A stretch of 64,000 bases of DNA from Streptomyces sp. Ru73 (GTDB taxonomy: Bacteria > Actinomycetota > Actinomycetes > Streptomycetales > Streptomycetaceae). The first letter of the stretch is position 1. The number at the start of each line of letters is the position of its first letter. Position numbers and translations under genes: made by a program. The stretch lies in contig NZ_PQSQ01000020.1 of NCBI RefSeq assembly GCF_002920575.1, forward strand, positions 29,043-93,042. Direction: 5' to 3'. The notes under the pieces are model-generated. The model made no database searches. It was not told where the DNA came from and saw only the letters and a list, made by a program, of their open reading frames with translations. Below, in pieces: positions 16,316 to 25,160 of this stretch.

Positions 16316-17080
16316 TTACTTGGCAGTAGCAGCGGCTGCCTTGCCGCCGCTGTCCGGCCGCTCCGTCCCGGCCGCGGGACCGCGGTCGCGCAGCAGCAGC
16401 GCCCGCTCGCAGGCCGTCCACGCCGTCGACGTCACGACGTACAGCCCGGCCGCCAGCGGCACGACGGCCACGGTGAGCAGCGTGCCGAAGGAGAGCAGCG
16501 GCGCCAGCCGGCCGACGGCGGCCATGCCCGGCACCTCGGCCCCCGTGGCGGGCGCCGCCACCGCGGTCCTGCGCGCCCGCCGGTAGGTGCTCGTCGCCAC
16601 CACCGCGACCAGCGCGAAGAGCCCCGCGTACACCAGGCCGTGCGGGCCGAACGGGCCGCCGTCGGCAAGCGCGTCGAACCACCGGCCGCCGAGCGGCGCG
16701 CCCAGCAGCCGCTCCCCCAGCAGCCCGGAGCGGGGCGAGGTGAAGAGGTGGTACATCAGGAAGAAGACCGGCAGCTGCAGCAGCATCGGCAGGCAGCCGG
16801 CCAGCGGCGAGGCACCCGCCTCCCGGTAGAGGCCGGCCAGCTCGCGCTGCATCCGCTCGGGGTCCTTCGCGTGCTTGCGGCGTATTTCGGCCAGTTGCGG
16901 GGCGAGCGCGGCACGGGACTTCTCACCGCGGACGGCGGCCCGCGCGAGGGGGTGCAGGGCGGCGCGCACGGCAAGCGTGCAGACGACGATGGCGGCGGCG
17001 GTCGCCGAGGCGCCGAAGACCGGGGCGAGGACGTCGGCGAGGCGGCCGAGCGCGGCGCCGAGCGTGGCGAAGACGGACAT
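16316..17080 (-). CDS. YidC/Oxa1-like membrane protein insertase (short actinobacterial paralogue)
   Basis: 254 residues with about five membrane helices. The cytoplasmic loop EIRRKHAKDPERMQRELAGLYREAG followed by SPLAGCLPMLLQLPVFFLMYHLF is the YidC signature. It is shorter than main YidC (about 400 residues in Streptomyces), lacks the extended C-terminal tail, and is not beside rpmH/rnpA, so it is a second, accessory insertase. ATG 17080 with GGAGGG ahead. The DUF6412 gene 149 bases upstream on the same strand is its usual neighbour as far as I recall, suggesting a joint function in membrane protein assembly. Confidence 0.85.
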   Translation of the reverse strand: MSVFATLGAALGRLADVLAPVFGASATAAAIVVCTLAVRAALHPLARAAVRGEKSRAALAPQLAEIRRKHAKDPERMQRELAGLYREAGASPLAGCLPMLLQLPVFFLMYHLFTSPRSGLLGERLLGAPLGGRWFDALADGGPFGPHGLVYAGLFALVAVVATSTYRRARRTAVAAPATGAEVPGMAAVGRLAPLLSFGTLLTVAVVPLAAGLYVVTSTAWTACERALLLRDRGPAAGTERPDSGGKAAAATAK

Positions 17081-17229
17081 GGGTGAGCCCTCCGTGGGTC
17101 TCGTCAGTACCAAAAGGAGCGAAGGAACTTCGGCGTGACGGACCACGCGGGCATGCCCGGTGCGCGCAGGGGAGCGCGGACGGGCCCCGTGCGGGGCGGA
17201 GCGGAGCAGCGGCGCCGTACGAGGAGCGC

Positions 17230-17535
17230 CTACGCGGCCGTCGGGAGACGACGGCCCGGCGCCCTCGGCCGCGGCCGGCCGGCCGCGTCGGGATCGCGCT
17301 GCGGCAGGAAGGCCGTACGGCGTTCCCGGTCGCGGATGGCGGTGCGCACCCGGCCCGGCGGATCGGGGCGTGCCAGCGTCGCGACGAGCACGGCGCGGCA
17401 GAGGAGGAGGACGGCGGCGGTGGTCGCGGCCGCGGTCAGCGCCGTGGCCAGCCCGCTCTGCGCGAGGGCCACGCCGGCCAGCAGGAACAGGAGCGCGCCG
17501 GCGTACAGCCGCCAGGCATCGGCGATGCGGTACAC
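17230..17535 (-). CDS. DUF6412 small membrane protein
   Basis: 101 residues. Two hydrophobic helices (YAGALLFLLAGVALAQ and ALTAAATTAAVLLLCRAVL) and a conserved basic tail RTAIRDRERRTAFLPQRDPDAAGRPRPRAPG, the hallmark of DUF6412. Function unknown. The tail probably faces the cytoplasm (positive-inside rule). Start GTG 17535, with GGGGAG seven bases ahead. Upstream of and on the same strand as the YidC-like gene. Confidence 0.8.
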   Translation of the reverse strand: MYRIADAWRLYAGALLFLLAGVALAQSGLATALTAAATTAAVLLLCRAVLVATLARPDPPGRVRTAIRDRERRTAFLPQRDPDAAGRPRPRAPGRRLPTAA

Positions 17536-17679
17536 GAGTGCTCCCCTCTTCTGCTCGGTTTCCGCTCGGTTTTGTCCTCTTCTGCTCAAGACTAACCAGA
17601 GAGCTGTGCAGTCGGGGTCACCAGCGGGTAACTTGCCCGCTGCACCGGCCATTCGGCCGGGGTGGAACAGGGAGGTGTG

Positions 17680-19500
17680 GTGCAGGAGACCAGCACGCCC
17701 GCCCTGGTGACGGCCGCCCCCACGGGCGGCCTCGCCGATTCCGTCCACGAACTCGCCGACCGGGTGCCCGCGCTCCCCCAGCTCGCCCGCCGCGACCCCG
17801 CAGAGCCGGGCCGCTGGCAGCACGTGACCGCCGCCGCCTTCCGCGCCGAGGTGCTGGCCCTGGCCAAGGGGCTGCTGGCGGACGGCGTACGGGCCGGCGA
17901 CCGGGTCGCGGTGATGTCCCGCACCCGCTACGAGTGGACGCTCTTCAGCTACGCGGTCTGGTCGGTCGGCGCGCACCTCGTCCCCGTCTACCCCACCTCC
18001 TCCGTCGAGCAGGTGCACGCGGCGCTGGCCACGAGCCGGGTCGATGCCATCGTCATCGAGCACGAGCAGCACGCCATGACGGTGGCGGCGGCCTGTGACG
18101 CCGAGGTCCGGCTGCGCCGCGTCTGGCAGCTGGACCAGGACTGCGTCGGACGGCTCAGCGGGCTCGGCGGGCGGCTGGCCGACGAGGAGGTGCACCGGCT
18201 CCGGCGCGCCGTCACGCCCCAGGACACCGCGGCCGTCGTGCAGACCTCCGGCACCACCGGCCGGCCACGCGGCTGCGTGCTCACCCACGCCAACCTCGCC
18301 GCCGAGGCCGACACCCTGCTCGCGGGCTGGGGCCGGCTCACCGCGCCGCCCGGCGTGCAGCCCGCGATCCTGGCGTTCCTGCCGCTGGCCCACAGTTACG
18401 GGCTGATGGTGCAGGTCGCCTGCCTGCGCGGCGGCATCCTGCTCGGCCACGAGCCGGAGCTGACCCCGCAGGCGCTGCTGCCCGCGCTCGCCTCCTTCCG
18501 GCCCACCTTCCTCTTCGGGGTGCCGTACGTCTTCGAGAAGATCTACGACACCGCGCGCCGGGCCGCCGAGGACGCGGGCCGGTTGCGGATGTTCGAGGCC
18601 GCGACGGCCACCGCGCTGGCGTACTCGCGCGCCGTCGAACGCCACCAGCGGGGCCGCGGACACGGCCCGGGTCCCGCCCTCCGCGCCCGGCACGCGCTGT
18701 ACGAACGCCTGGTGTACGGGCGGATCCGCGGGGTGCTGGGCGGCCGGGTGCGCACCGCCGTCTCGGGCGGCTCACCGCTCCGCGCGGACCTGGGGCGGAT
18801 CTTCGCCGGCGCCGGGCTGACCGTCTACGACGGGTACGGGCTCACCGAGACCAGCGGCGCGGTGACGGCGCACCCGCCGGGCCGGGTGCGGTTCGGCACG
18901 GTCGGGCGGCCACTGCCCGGGTGTGCGGTGCGGATCGCCGAGGACGGCGAGGTCTGGGTGCGCGGGGACGTGGTGTTCGCCGGGTACGTGGACGAGCGGG
19001 GCAGCGCGCCGCACGACGGCTGGTTCGCCACCGGCGACCTCGGGCTGCTGGACTCGGACGGCTACCTGGTGATCACCGGCCGCAAGAAGGACATCATCAT
19101 CACCAGCGGCGGCAAGAGCGTGGCGCCGCTGGCCCTGGAGGAGCGCATCCGCTCCCACCCGCTGATCTCGCAGTGCCTGGTCGTCGGCGACAACCGGCCC
19201 TACGTCGCGGCGCTGATCACCCTCGACCCCGACGCGCTGGAGCACTGGCGGCGCTACCGCGGCGGATACCGGCACGCCGGGCCCGGCGAACCGCCCGAGG
19301 AGGGCGTGCGGGCCACGGTGCAGCGGGCGGTGGCAGTCGCCAACGCCTCGGTCTCGCGCGCCGAGTCGATCCGTGCCTTCCGCATCCTGCCCGGCGAGTT
19401 CAGCGTCGCCGACGGACTGCTGACGCCGTCCCTGAAGCTGCGCCGCAAGGCGATCGAGACGGCGTACGCCAAGGAGATCGACGCGCTGTACGCGCGCTGA
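17680..19500 (+). CDS. AMP-dependent long-chain acyl-CoA ligase (FadD/FAA1 type)
   Basis: 606 residues. The AMP-binding P-loop TSGTTGRPRG (about 194), YGLTE, TGDLG and ITGRKKDIIITSGGKSVAP give a complete adenylation active site. Such enzymes activate fatty acids to acyl-AMP then acyl-CoA. GTG 17680 is taken as the start: GGAGG ends four bases upstream. GTG 17677 or 17662 would add one to six residues. A solitary gene divergent from DUF6412. The protein has the long C-terminal domain of the FadD15 type found in actinobacteria. Confidence 0.88.
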   Translation: MQETSTPALVTAAPTGGLADSVHELADRVPALPQLARRDPAEPGRWQHVTAAAFRAEVLALAKGLLADGVRAGDRVAVMSRTRYEWTLFSYAVWSVGAHLVPVYPTSSVEQVHAALATSRVDAIVIEHEQHAMTVAAACDAEVRLRRVWQLDQDCVGRLSGLGGRLADEEVHRLRRAVTPQDTAAVVQTSGTTGRPRGCVLTHANLAAEADTLLAGWGRLTAPPGVQPAILAFLPLAHSYGLMVQVACLRGGILLGHEPELTPQALLPALASFRPTFLFGVPYVFEKIYDTARRAAEDAGRLRMFEAATATALAYSRAVERHQRGRGHGPGPALRARHALYERLVYGRIRGVLGGRVRTAVSGGSPLRADLGRIFAGAGLTVYDGYGLTETSGAVTAHPPGRVRFGTVGRPLPGCAVRIAEDGEVWVRGDVVFAGYVDERGSAPHDGWFATGDLGLLDSDGYLVITGRKKDIIITSGGKSVAPLALEERIRSHPLISQCLVVGDNRPYVAALITLDPDALEHWRRYRGGYRHAGPGEPPEEGVRATVQRAVAVANASVSRAESIRAFRILPGEFSVADGLLTPSLKLRRKAIETAYAKEIDALYAR

Positions 19501-19817
19501 GCCCCGCGCACAAGGGCAACGCCCGCGCAGGACCGGCGTTTTCCTGCCCCGGCATGAGCCCCGTGCCCCGGAGCATGCGGCCTCGGCGCGCTCGTCCGGG
19601 CACAGGGCCGCAACACGGTGGTGCGGCGACCGGCCACCCGTACGAATGCGGTCGCGCTGGACCACTTCACGGTCCTGGAAGGTACCGGCCTGGTCGACTT
19701 CGGCAACCTGGCGGCGGCCCGGACCCGGCCGCCGTACGTTTCCCCGAACACGCGGCCGTACCCCCACCCCACTTTCCCCACCACTTCCCACCCCTCCCCA
19801 CGAAGCGAAGTGATCGC
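19501..19817. other. Intergenic region between ligase and DUF1996 genes
   Basis: 317 bases. No open frame with plausible coding character, no clear hairpin with T tract. It presumably holds the DUF1996 promoter. The last 60 bases before the gene are C-rich on the plus strand. Confidence 0.5.
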
Positions 19818-21419
19818 ATGACTCCACAGGCCCACAAACGCTCGCGTCTGACCAAGCGGCTGGTGGCCGCGGCCGCCGCGCTGCTGCTCGGCGGCGGCGG
19901 GACCGCGCTGATCGCGGCCGGCGCCTCGGCCGACGGGTCGGGCACGGACGGCCCGGGGCAGCGCGCCGCCCGGTCGGTCGCGGCCGCCACCGTGTCCTGC
20001 CCGGACGTCGGCGACCGGCTGCGCCAGGTGCCGCGCGGCGCGCAACTCCCGGTGTCCCGCGGGCTCGCGGCGCTGGACCGCCAGGTGGCGGCGGCGTACG
20101 AGCAGATGACGGCGGGCGGGCAGAGCCCCGCGCAGGCGGGCGCCGCCTCGACGGACGCGGCCCTGGAAACGCTGCGGCAGCAGCGGGCGAAGACGATCGG
20201 GGCGATGGCCGACGCCATCGGCCGGTCGGCGCCCCGGCCGGACGGCCTGCTGAGGATGAGCGCCTGCCGGATGAAGCCCACGGGGCAGGAGATATCCGTC
20301 GGCGACCCGGCGGCCGGCGGGAACCAGGCGGTCGGCGGGGACCAGGCCGGGGGAAACCAGGACGCCACCGGCCAGGGCAGCGGCGGCCAGGACGCCAACG
20401 GCGGGAACGGCAACGGCCAGGACGCCAACGGCGGGAACGCCAACGGCCAGGACGGCAACGGCAACGGCGCGGACAACGGCGGTCAGCAAGCCGTCGGCGG
20501 CCAGCAGGCCAACGGCGGCCAGAACGGCGGACAGCAGGCGCCCGTCGGCGGCCCGTCCCCCGACGACTTCGCCGACATCCGGTCCCAGCAGCCCAACGCG
20601 CAGCAGCCGCCGCGCGGCAACGGCGCCTCCACCGGCACCTTCCAGTCGAAGTGCGGCACCAACAAGGAGGGCCACTTCAACTCCGACAACGTCATCGTCA
20701 CGCCCGGCGTCAGTAATGGCGCGCACCACACCCACGACTACGTCGGCAACAAGACCACCGACGCCTTCTCCACCGACCAGAGCCTGGCCGCCTCCGGCAC
20801 GACGTGCAGCAACGGCGACCAGTCCACGTACTACTGGCCGGTGCTGCGGGTGCTGGACGGCACCTCGGAGCACAAGCCGGGCGCGGGCCACGACGGCAAC
20901 GTCGGCTCGGTCCTCACCCCCGCCTCGGCGAAGCTCACCTTCAGCGGCAGCCAGGCCGGTGACGTGACCGCCATGCCGCGCTTCCTGCGGATCATCACCG
21001 GTGACGCCAAGGCGTTCACCAACGGCCCGGCCAACGCCAACGCCTCCTGGAGCTGCACCGGCTTCGAGGACCGCCAGCTGAAGGACAAGTACCCGATCTG
21101 CCCGAAGGGCTCCGACGTGGTGCGCACCTTCAACTTCCAGAGCTGCTGGGACGGGCAGAACACCGACAGCGCCAACCACCGCACGCACGTGGCGTTCGCG
21201 CAGCAGGACGGCTCCTGCCCGGCCGGCTTCCGCGCCATCCCGCAGCTGCAGGAGAAGATCACGTACAAGGTGCCGGCCGGCAAGCAGTTCGCCGTCGACA
21301 GCTTCCCCGAACAGCTGCACAAGCCGGTCACCGACCACGGCGACTTCATCAACGTGATGTCCGACCGGCTGATGGCCAAGGCCGTCGCCTGCATCAACAG
21401 CGGCCGCACCTGCCGCTGA
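19818..21419 (+). CDS. Secreted DUF1996 protein with low-complexity Gly/Asn/Gln linker
   Basis: 533 residues. Signal peptide (KRLVAAAAALLLGGGGTALIAAGASADG), an N-terminal domain of about 120 residues, a repetitive linker (about 165-250; NGGNGNGQDANG type), then the DUF1996 domain starting at GTFQSKCGTNKEGHFNSDN. The domain keeps the invariant HHTHDYVGN, STYYWPVLRV and WSCTGFEDR motifs and several Cys. DUF1996 proteins are secreted by fungi and actinomycetes; function is unknown, with a wall or polysaccharide role suspected. Start ATG 19818 with only GAAG ahead. Confidence 0.85.
   Translation: MTPQAHKRSRLTKRLVAAAAALLLGGGGTALIAAGASADGSGTDGPGQRAARSVAAATVSCPDVGDRLRQVPRGAQLPVSRGLAALDRQVAAAYEQMTAGGQSPAQAGAASTDAALETLRQQRAKTIGAMADAIGRSAPRPDGLLRMSACRMKPTGQEISVGDPAAGGNQAVGGDQAGGNQDATGQGSGGQDANGGNGNGQDANGGNANGQDGNGNGADNGGQQAVGGQQANGGQNGGQQAPVGGPSPDDFADIRSQQPNAQQPPRGNGASTGTFQSKCGTNKEGHFNSDNVIVTPGVSNGAHHTHDYVGNKTTDAFSTDQSLAASGTTCSNGDQSTYYWPVLRVLDGTSEHKPGAGHDGNVGSVLTPASAKLTFSGSQAGDVTAMPRFLRIITGDAKAFTNGPANANASWSCTGFEDRQLKDKYPICPKGSDVVRTFNFQSCWDGQNTDSANHRTHVAFAQQDGSCPAGFRAIPQLQEKITYKVPAGKQFAVDSFPEQLHKPVTDHGDFINVMSDRLMAKAVACINSGRTCR
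20385..20465 (+). repeat. In-frame 30-base tandem repeat inside the DUF1996 gene
   Basis: Units start at 20385, 20415 and 20445, each beginning GGCCAGGACG and coding for GQDANGGN-G/A-N. Two full and one partial copy. The period is a multiple of three, so copy-number change would alter linker length without a frameshift. Confidence 0.8.
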
Positions 21420-21427
21420 ACCGCCGC

Positions 21428-21461
21428 CGTGGTCCCGGGCCCCCACGGGTCCGGGACCACG
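21428..21461 (+). terminator. Terminator after the DUF1996 gene
   Basis: CGTGGTCCCGG pairs perfectly with CCGGGACCACG around a 12-base loop, nine bases after the stop. An 11-base tandem repeat (CGGACCGCGCA, twice plus five bases) follows at 21489-21515. Confidence 0.75.
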
Positions 21462-21679
21462 GGCCCTGCGCCGGTCCCGCGCCCGGTACGGACCGCGCAC
21501 GGACCGCGCACGGACGTACCCCGGTCCCGCACCGTCCTCCTACTGCTCGGCCTGCAACAGCTTTTGACGTGTTGTGACAACTTCCGCGGGCGTTGAACGG
21601 CGGCCGTGCCGCCCCCCGTATCCCAGCCCGTATCCCCGTCCCGACGGCACCTCCGCCGCCCCCACCGAAGGAGATCCCC

Positions 21680-22714
21680 ATGAGCAACCGAGCCACCCAG
21701 GTCAACCGACGGCAGGCAGGTATCGCGGCCGCCGCGCTCGCCGTGCTGGCCCTGACCGCCGGCTGCGGCGGCAAGGACTACGCCGCCTCCACCGACCGGG
21801 TCCAACCCGCCGGCCAGGGCGCCTCGAGCAACGGCTACGGTGCGGGCGGAGCGGCCGGCAAGGACGGCGGGTACGGCGGCGGCGCCGCGGCCGGCGCGAT
21901 GGGCTCGGCCGCCAAGACGCTCGCCCTGAAGGACGCGCCAGGGCTGGGCAAGGTCGTCACCGACAGCGGCGGCATGACCCTCTACCGCTTCGACAAGGAC
22001 ACCGCGAAGCCGCCGAAGTCCGCCTGCGACGGCGACTGCGCCTCGACCTGGCCGCCGGTCCCCGCCGACGACGCCAAGGCCGCCACCGGCATCAACGCCG
22101 CCGACCTGGGCTCGGTGACCCGCTCCGACGGCAGCAAGCAGCTCACCCTCGGCGGCTGGCCGGTGTACCGGTACGCCAAGGACGCCGCGCCCGGCGACAC
22201 CAAGGGCCAGGGCGTCGGCGGCGTCTGGCACGCGCTGGCCGCGGACGGCGGCAAGGCGGGCGAGGCGGCGAAGAAGCCGCCGCAGGCCGCGCCGAAGGCG
22301 GACGTCTCGGTCACCGACACCGCGCAGCTCGGCAAGGTCATCGTGGACGGCAAGGGCCGCACGCTCTACCGCTTCACCAAGGACAACCCCTGGCCGATGA
22401 AGTTCGCCTGCACCGGCGCCTGCCTGGACACCTGGAAACCGGCGAAACCCGCCGACAAGAGCAAGCTCGAAGGGGTCCCGGCCAAGCTGATCAGCACCGT
22501 CAAGCGCCCCGACGGCACGAAACAGCTGGCCGTGAAGTGCTGGCCGATGTACTGGTACACCGGTGACAAGAAGCCGGGCGACGTCAACGGCCAGGGCGTC
22601 AAGGGCACCTGGTTCGCGGTCGGCCCGGACGGCAAGAAGATCACCAAGTCCGGCGCTGCCGCGGGCGGCTCGTCCTCGTACTCGTCCTCATCGTCATCCT
22701 CGTACGCGTACTAG
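21680..22714 (+). CDS. SCO0930-family lipoprotein with two Lipoprotein_15 repeats
   Basis: 344 residues. Lipobox LTAGC, a Gly-rich linker, then two copies of the PF03640-type repeat: GKVVTDSGGMTLYRFDKDT ... ACDGDCASTWPP and GKVIVDGKGRTLYRFTKDN ... ACTGACLDTW, each with a paired Cys motif and a following WPVYRYAKD or WPMYWYTGD. The C-terminus is a Ser/Tyr tail. Extracellular; some relatives are found near redox or copper systems, but no reaction is established. ATG 21680 with AAGGAG ahead. Its stop overlaps the stop of the convergent sortase gene (CTAG). Confidence 0.85.
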   Translation: MSNRATQVNRRQAGIAAAALAVLALTAGCGGKDYAASTDRVQPAGQGASSNGYGAGGAAGKDGGYGGGAAAGAMGSAAKTLALKDAPGLGKVVTDSGGMTLYRFDKDTAKPPKSACDGDCASTWPPVPADDAKAATGINAADLGSVTRSDGSKQLTLGGWPVYRYAKDAAPGDTKGQGVGGVWHALAADGGKAGEAAKKPPQAAPKADVSVTDTAQLGKVIVDGKGRTLYRFTKDNPWPMKFACTGACLDTWKPAKPADKSKLEGVPAKLISTVKRPDGTKQLAVKCWPMYWYTGDKKPGDVNGQGVKGTWFAVGPDGKKITKSGAAAGGSSSYSSSSSSSYAY

Positions 22715-23478
22715 CGCGGTTCCGCCGCCGTCAGCCGCGCCCAGACCACCAGCCGGTACGTCGAGGTGTACTCCGGCGTGCAGGTCGTGAGCGTCAGGTA
22801 GTACCCGGGCGCGGCATAGCGGTGACCGGGGTGGACGGAGCTGTACGGCACCTCCGCCAGCACCGTCCCGTCCCCGGGCGTGGTCTGCGGCAGGGTGCGG
22901 TCCACGACGTAGGTGTAGCGGGCGCCGGCGGTGTCGATGCGTACGGTGTCGCCGGCCCGCAGCAGGTCGAGCCGGCGGAACGGCTCCCCGTGGGTGTTCC
23001 GGTGGCCGGCCAGCCCGACGTTCCCGGCCCGGCCGGGCTGCGCGGTCCCCGGGTAGTGGCCCACGTACCCCTTGTCGAGCACGCCCGCCTTGCTGACCCC
23101 CTCCGCCACGGGCGCGGTGACGCCGAGGCGGGGAATGCGCAGCACGGCGTACGCCAGGTCCCGGCGCGGGCCGCGCGGCGGTGCCGGGGACGGCGACTCC
23201 TCGATCTCCGACCGGTACTCGGTGCCCATCCGCGGCGTGGGCAGCGGGTCGTAGGACGGCCGCTGGGCCGTGCCGCGCCACTGCCGCTCCAGCTCCGTCA
23301 CCTGCTGCCGGGCGCTCGCCCGCGCCTCCCGGTTGGTCCACCACAGCTGGTGGACGACGAGCAGCAGGACGACGAGACCGCAGGTCACCGCCAGCTCGGC
23401 GGCGGTCCACACCAGCCGTGCGGCGGGCCCCCGCCGGTCCCGCCGTGCCCGCACCACCACCGGTATCCGCTCCGTCAC
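22711..23478 (-). CDS. Class E sortase
   Basis: 255 residues. One N-terminal membrane helix (about 20-42), then the sortase domain with the catalytic His in LAGHRNTHG and the catalytic Cys in LTLTTCTPEY, followed by Arg in STYRLVVWA. All three catalytic residues are present, unlike the sortase-like protein at 1157. Class E sortases anchor chaplins and other proteins carrying LAXTG signals to peptidoglycan in Streptomyces. GTG 23478 is chosen (VTERIPVVV); a TTG at 23508 is less likely. No chaplin or other substrate gene is adjacent. Confidence 0.9.
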   Translation of the reverse strand: MTERIPVVVRARRDRRGPAARLVWTAAELAVTCGLVVLLLVVHQLWWTNREARASARQQVTELERQWRGTAQRPSYDPLPTPRMGTEYRSEIEESPSPAPPRGPRRDLAYAVLRIPRLGVTAPVAEGVSKAGVLDKGYVGHYPGTAQPGRAGNVGLAGHRNTHGEPFRRLDLLRAGDTVRIDTAGARYTYVVDRTLPQTTPGDGTVLAEVPYSSVHPGHRYAAPGYYLTLTTCTPEYTSTYRLVVWARLTAAEPR

Positions 23479-23551
23479 GCGGGGCACCGTACGGCGTGCG
23501 TCCCGCAATCACCAGGGCGACGGACCGGCGATCAGCGGCGGCGGGGCGGGG

Positions 23552-24901
23552 TCAGCCGCCGAGCGCGCGGGACACCGCGTAGATGCACAGGCCCGCCAGG
23601 GCGCCGACGACCGTGCCGTTGATCCGGATGAACTGCAGGTCGCGGCCGATGTGCGCCTCGATCTTCTTCGAGGTGTGCTCGGCGTCCCAGCTCGCGACGG
23701 TGTCCGTGATGAGCAGGGTGATCTCGTCGCGGTACGTCGTGACGACGTACACCGCAGCGCCCTCCAGCCAGCCGTCGACCTTGCCCTGGAGCCGGTCGTC
23801 GGCGGCCAGCCGCTTGCCCAGCGACAGCAGCGCGCTACGCACCCGCTGCCGCAGCTCGCTCTGCTCGTCCTCGGCGGCGGCGACCATCATGGCGCGCACC
23901 GAGCCCCACGCCGAGGCGATCAGGTCCTGCACCTCGCCCCGGCCCAGCACCTCCGACTTCAGCCGCTCCACCCGCGCCCGGGTGTCCGTGTCGGACCGCA
24001 GGTCGTCGGCGAAGTCGGTGAGGAAGCGGTCCAGCGCGCCGCGGGCCGGGTGCTCGGGCATGTCCCGCATCTCGGTCACGAAGCGCAGCAGCTCCTTGTA
24101 GACCCGGTCGCCGACCTTGCGGTCCACGAAGCGCGGGGTCCAGCCGGGCGCGCCGCCGGCCACCGCCGCCATGACCGAGTCGGAGTGCGTGACCAGCCAG
24201 TCGTGCGCCCGGGCGCAGACCAGGTCGACCAGCCGGGTGTGGCCGCCGTCCGCGACGACCTTCTCCAGCATCGCGCCGAGCCCGGGGGCGATCTCCTGGG
24301 CGTCGGCGCGGCGGGTGATCGCCTCGCCGACCACGGCCTGCACGTCGGAGTCGCGGAGCACGGTGAGCGCGCCGCGCAGCGCCGTGGACAGCTCGGCGGT
24401 GACCCGGTCGGCGTGCTCGGGCTCGGCCAGCCAGCGGCCGACCCGGCTGCCGATGCCGACCTTGCGCAGCCGCTGTCTGACCACCTCGCCGGAGAGGAAG
24501 TTCTCCCCCACGAAGTCGCCGAGGCTCTGGCCGAGCTGGTCCTTCTTCGTCGGGATGATCGCGGTGTGCGGGATGGGCAGCCCGAGCGGCCGCCGGAACA
24601 GCGCGGTGACCGCGAACCAGTCGGCGAGCGCGCCGACCATGCCGGCCTCGGCGGCGGCCGCCACGTAGCCGGTCCAGCCGCCGGCCCCGGCCGCGCCCCC
24701 CCACTTCGCCAGCGCGTAGACCAGGGCGACGGCCAGCAGCAGGCTGGTGGCGAAGGTCTTCATGCGGCGCACCCCGCGCCGCTTCTCCTCATCGGCCTCG
24801 TTGAATGTGAAACCGGCCACAGGGTCCGCCGCGGTACGGGCCGCCGGCCCGTCCGCCGGACCGGCGACCAGGCCCGTCTTCGTGCGTTCCATCCGCTCCA
24901 T
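23552..24901 (-). CDS. DUF445 membrane protein
   Basis: 449 residues. N-terminal cytoplasmic part, a helix at MKTFATSLLLAVALVYALAKW, the DUF445 signature GMVGALADWFAVTALFRRPLGLPIPHTAIIPTKK, a long charged central region with GENFLSGEVV, and a C-terminal helix (RINGTVVGALAGLCIYAV). DUF445 (YheB-like) proteins are conserved membrane proteins without assigned function. The start is uncertain: ATG 24901 or 24892 in a repeated MERMER stretch. Only 73 bases from the sortase gene on the same strand. Confidence 0.85.
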   Translation of the reverse strand: MERMERTKTGLVAGPADGPAARTAADPVAGFTFNEADEEKRRGVRRMKTFATSLLLAVALVYALAKWGGAAGAGGWTGYVAAAAEAGMVGALADWFAVTALFRRPLGLPIPHTAIIPTKKDQLGQSLGDFVGENFLSGEVVRQRLRKVGIGSRVGRWLAEPEHADRVTAELSTALRGALTVLRDSDVQAVVGEAITRRADAQEIAPGLGAMLEKVVADGGHTRLVDLVCARAHDWLVTHSDSVMAAVAGGAPGWTPRFVDRKVGDRVYKELLRFVTEMRDMPEHPARGALDRFLTDFADDLRSDTDTRARVERLKSEVLGRGEVQDLIASAWGSVRAMMVAAAEDEQSELRQRVRSALLSLGKRLAADDRLQGKVDGWLEGAAVYVVTTYRDEITLLITDTVASWDAEHTSKKIEAHIGRDLQFIRINGTVVGALAGLCIYAVSRALGG

Positions 24902-25160
24902 CCGTTCGACCGCCCCGCTGTATGTCCAACTGTGACCTAGTCCTGGTTCCCTTACTGGAACGAACAACGAGTTCCCGTCGTCCCACAGGTCGAGCGCACC
25001 GCCTTTCCGCCCTCCCGGCGGGGAGGGAGCCGCCGGGCAGCCGTACCGTCCGCCATGGGATCATGGAGGATCGATCGGACTGCGACGGCGCTGCTGATCA
25101 GACGCTGCCCTTGCCCATCCGGAGCCAGCGGCTCCGCCTGCCCCAGGAGAACGCCCCCGC

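Noticed and set aside
17680..19500. Acyl ligase as part of a lipopeptide or siderophore cluster
   Set aside because: No NRPS, PKS or carrier protein anywhere in the window.
20385..20465. Possible CRISPR-like array
   Set aside because: The repeats touch without spacers and are in frame within a coding sequence.
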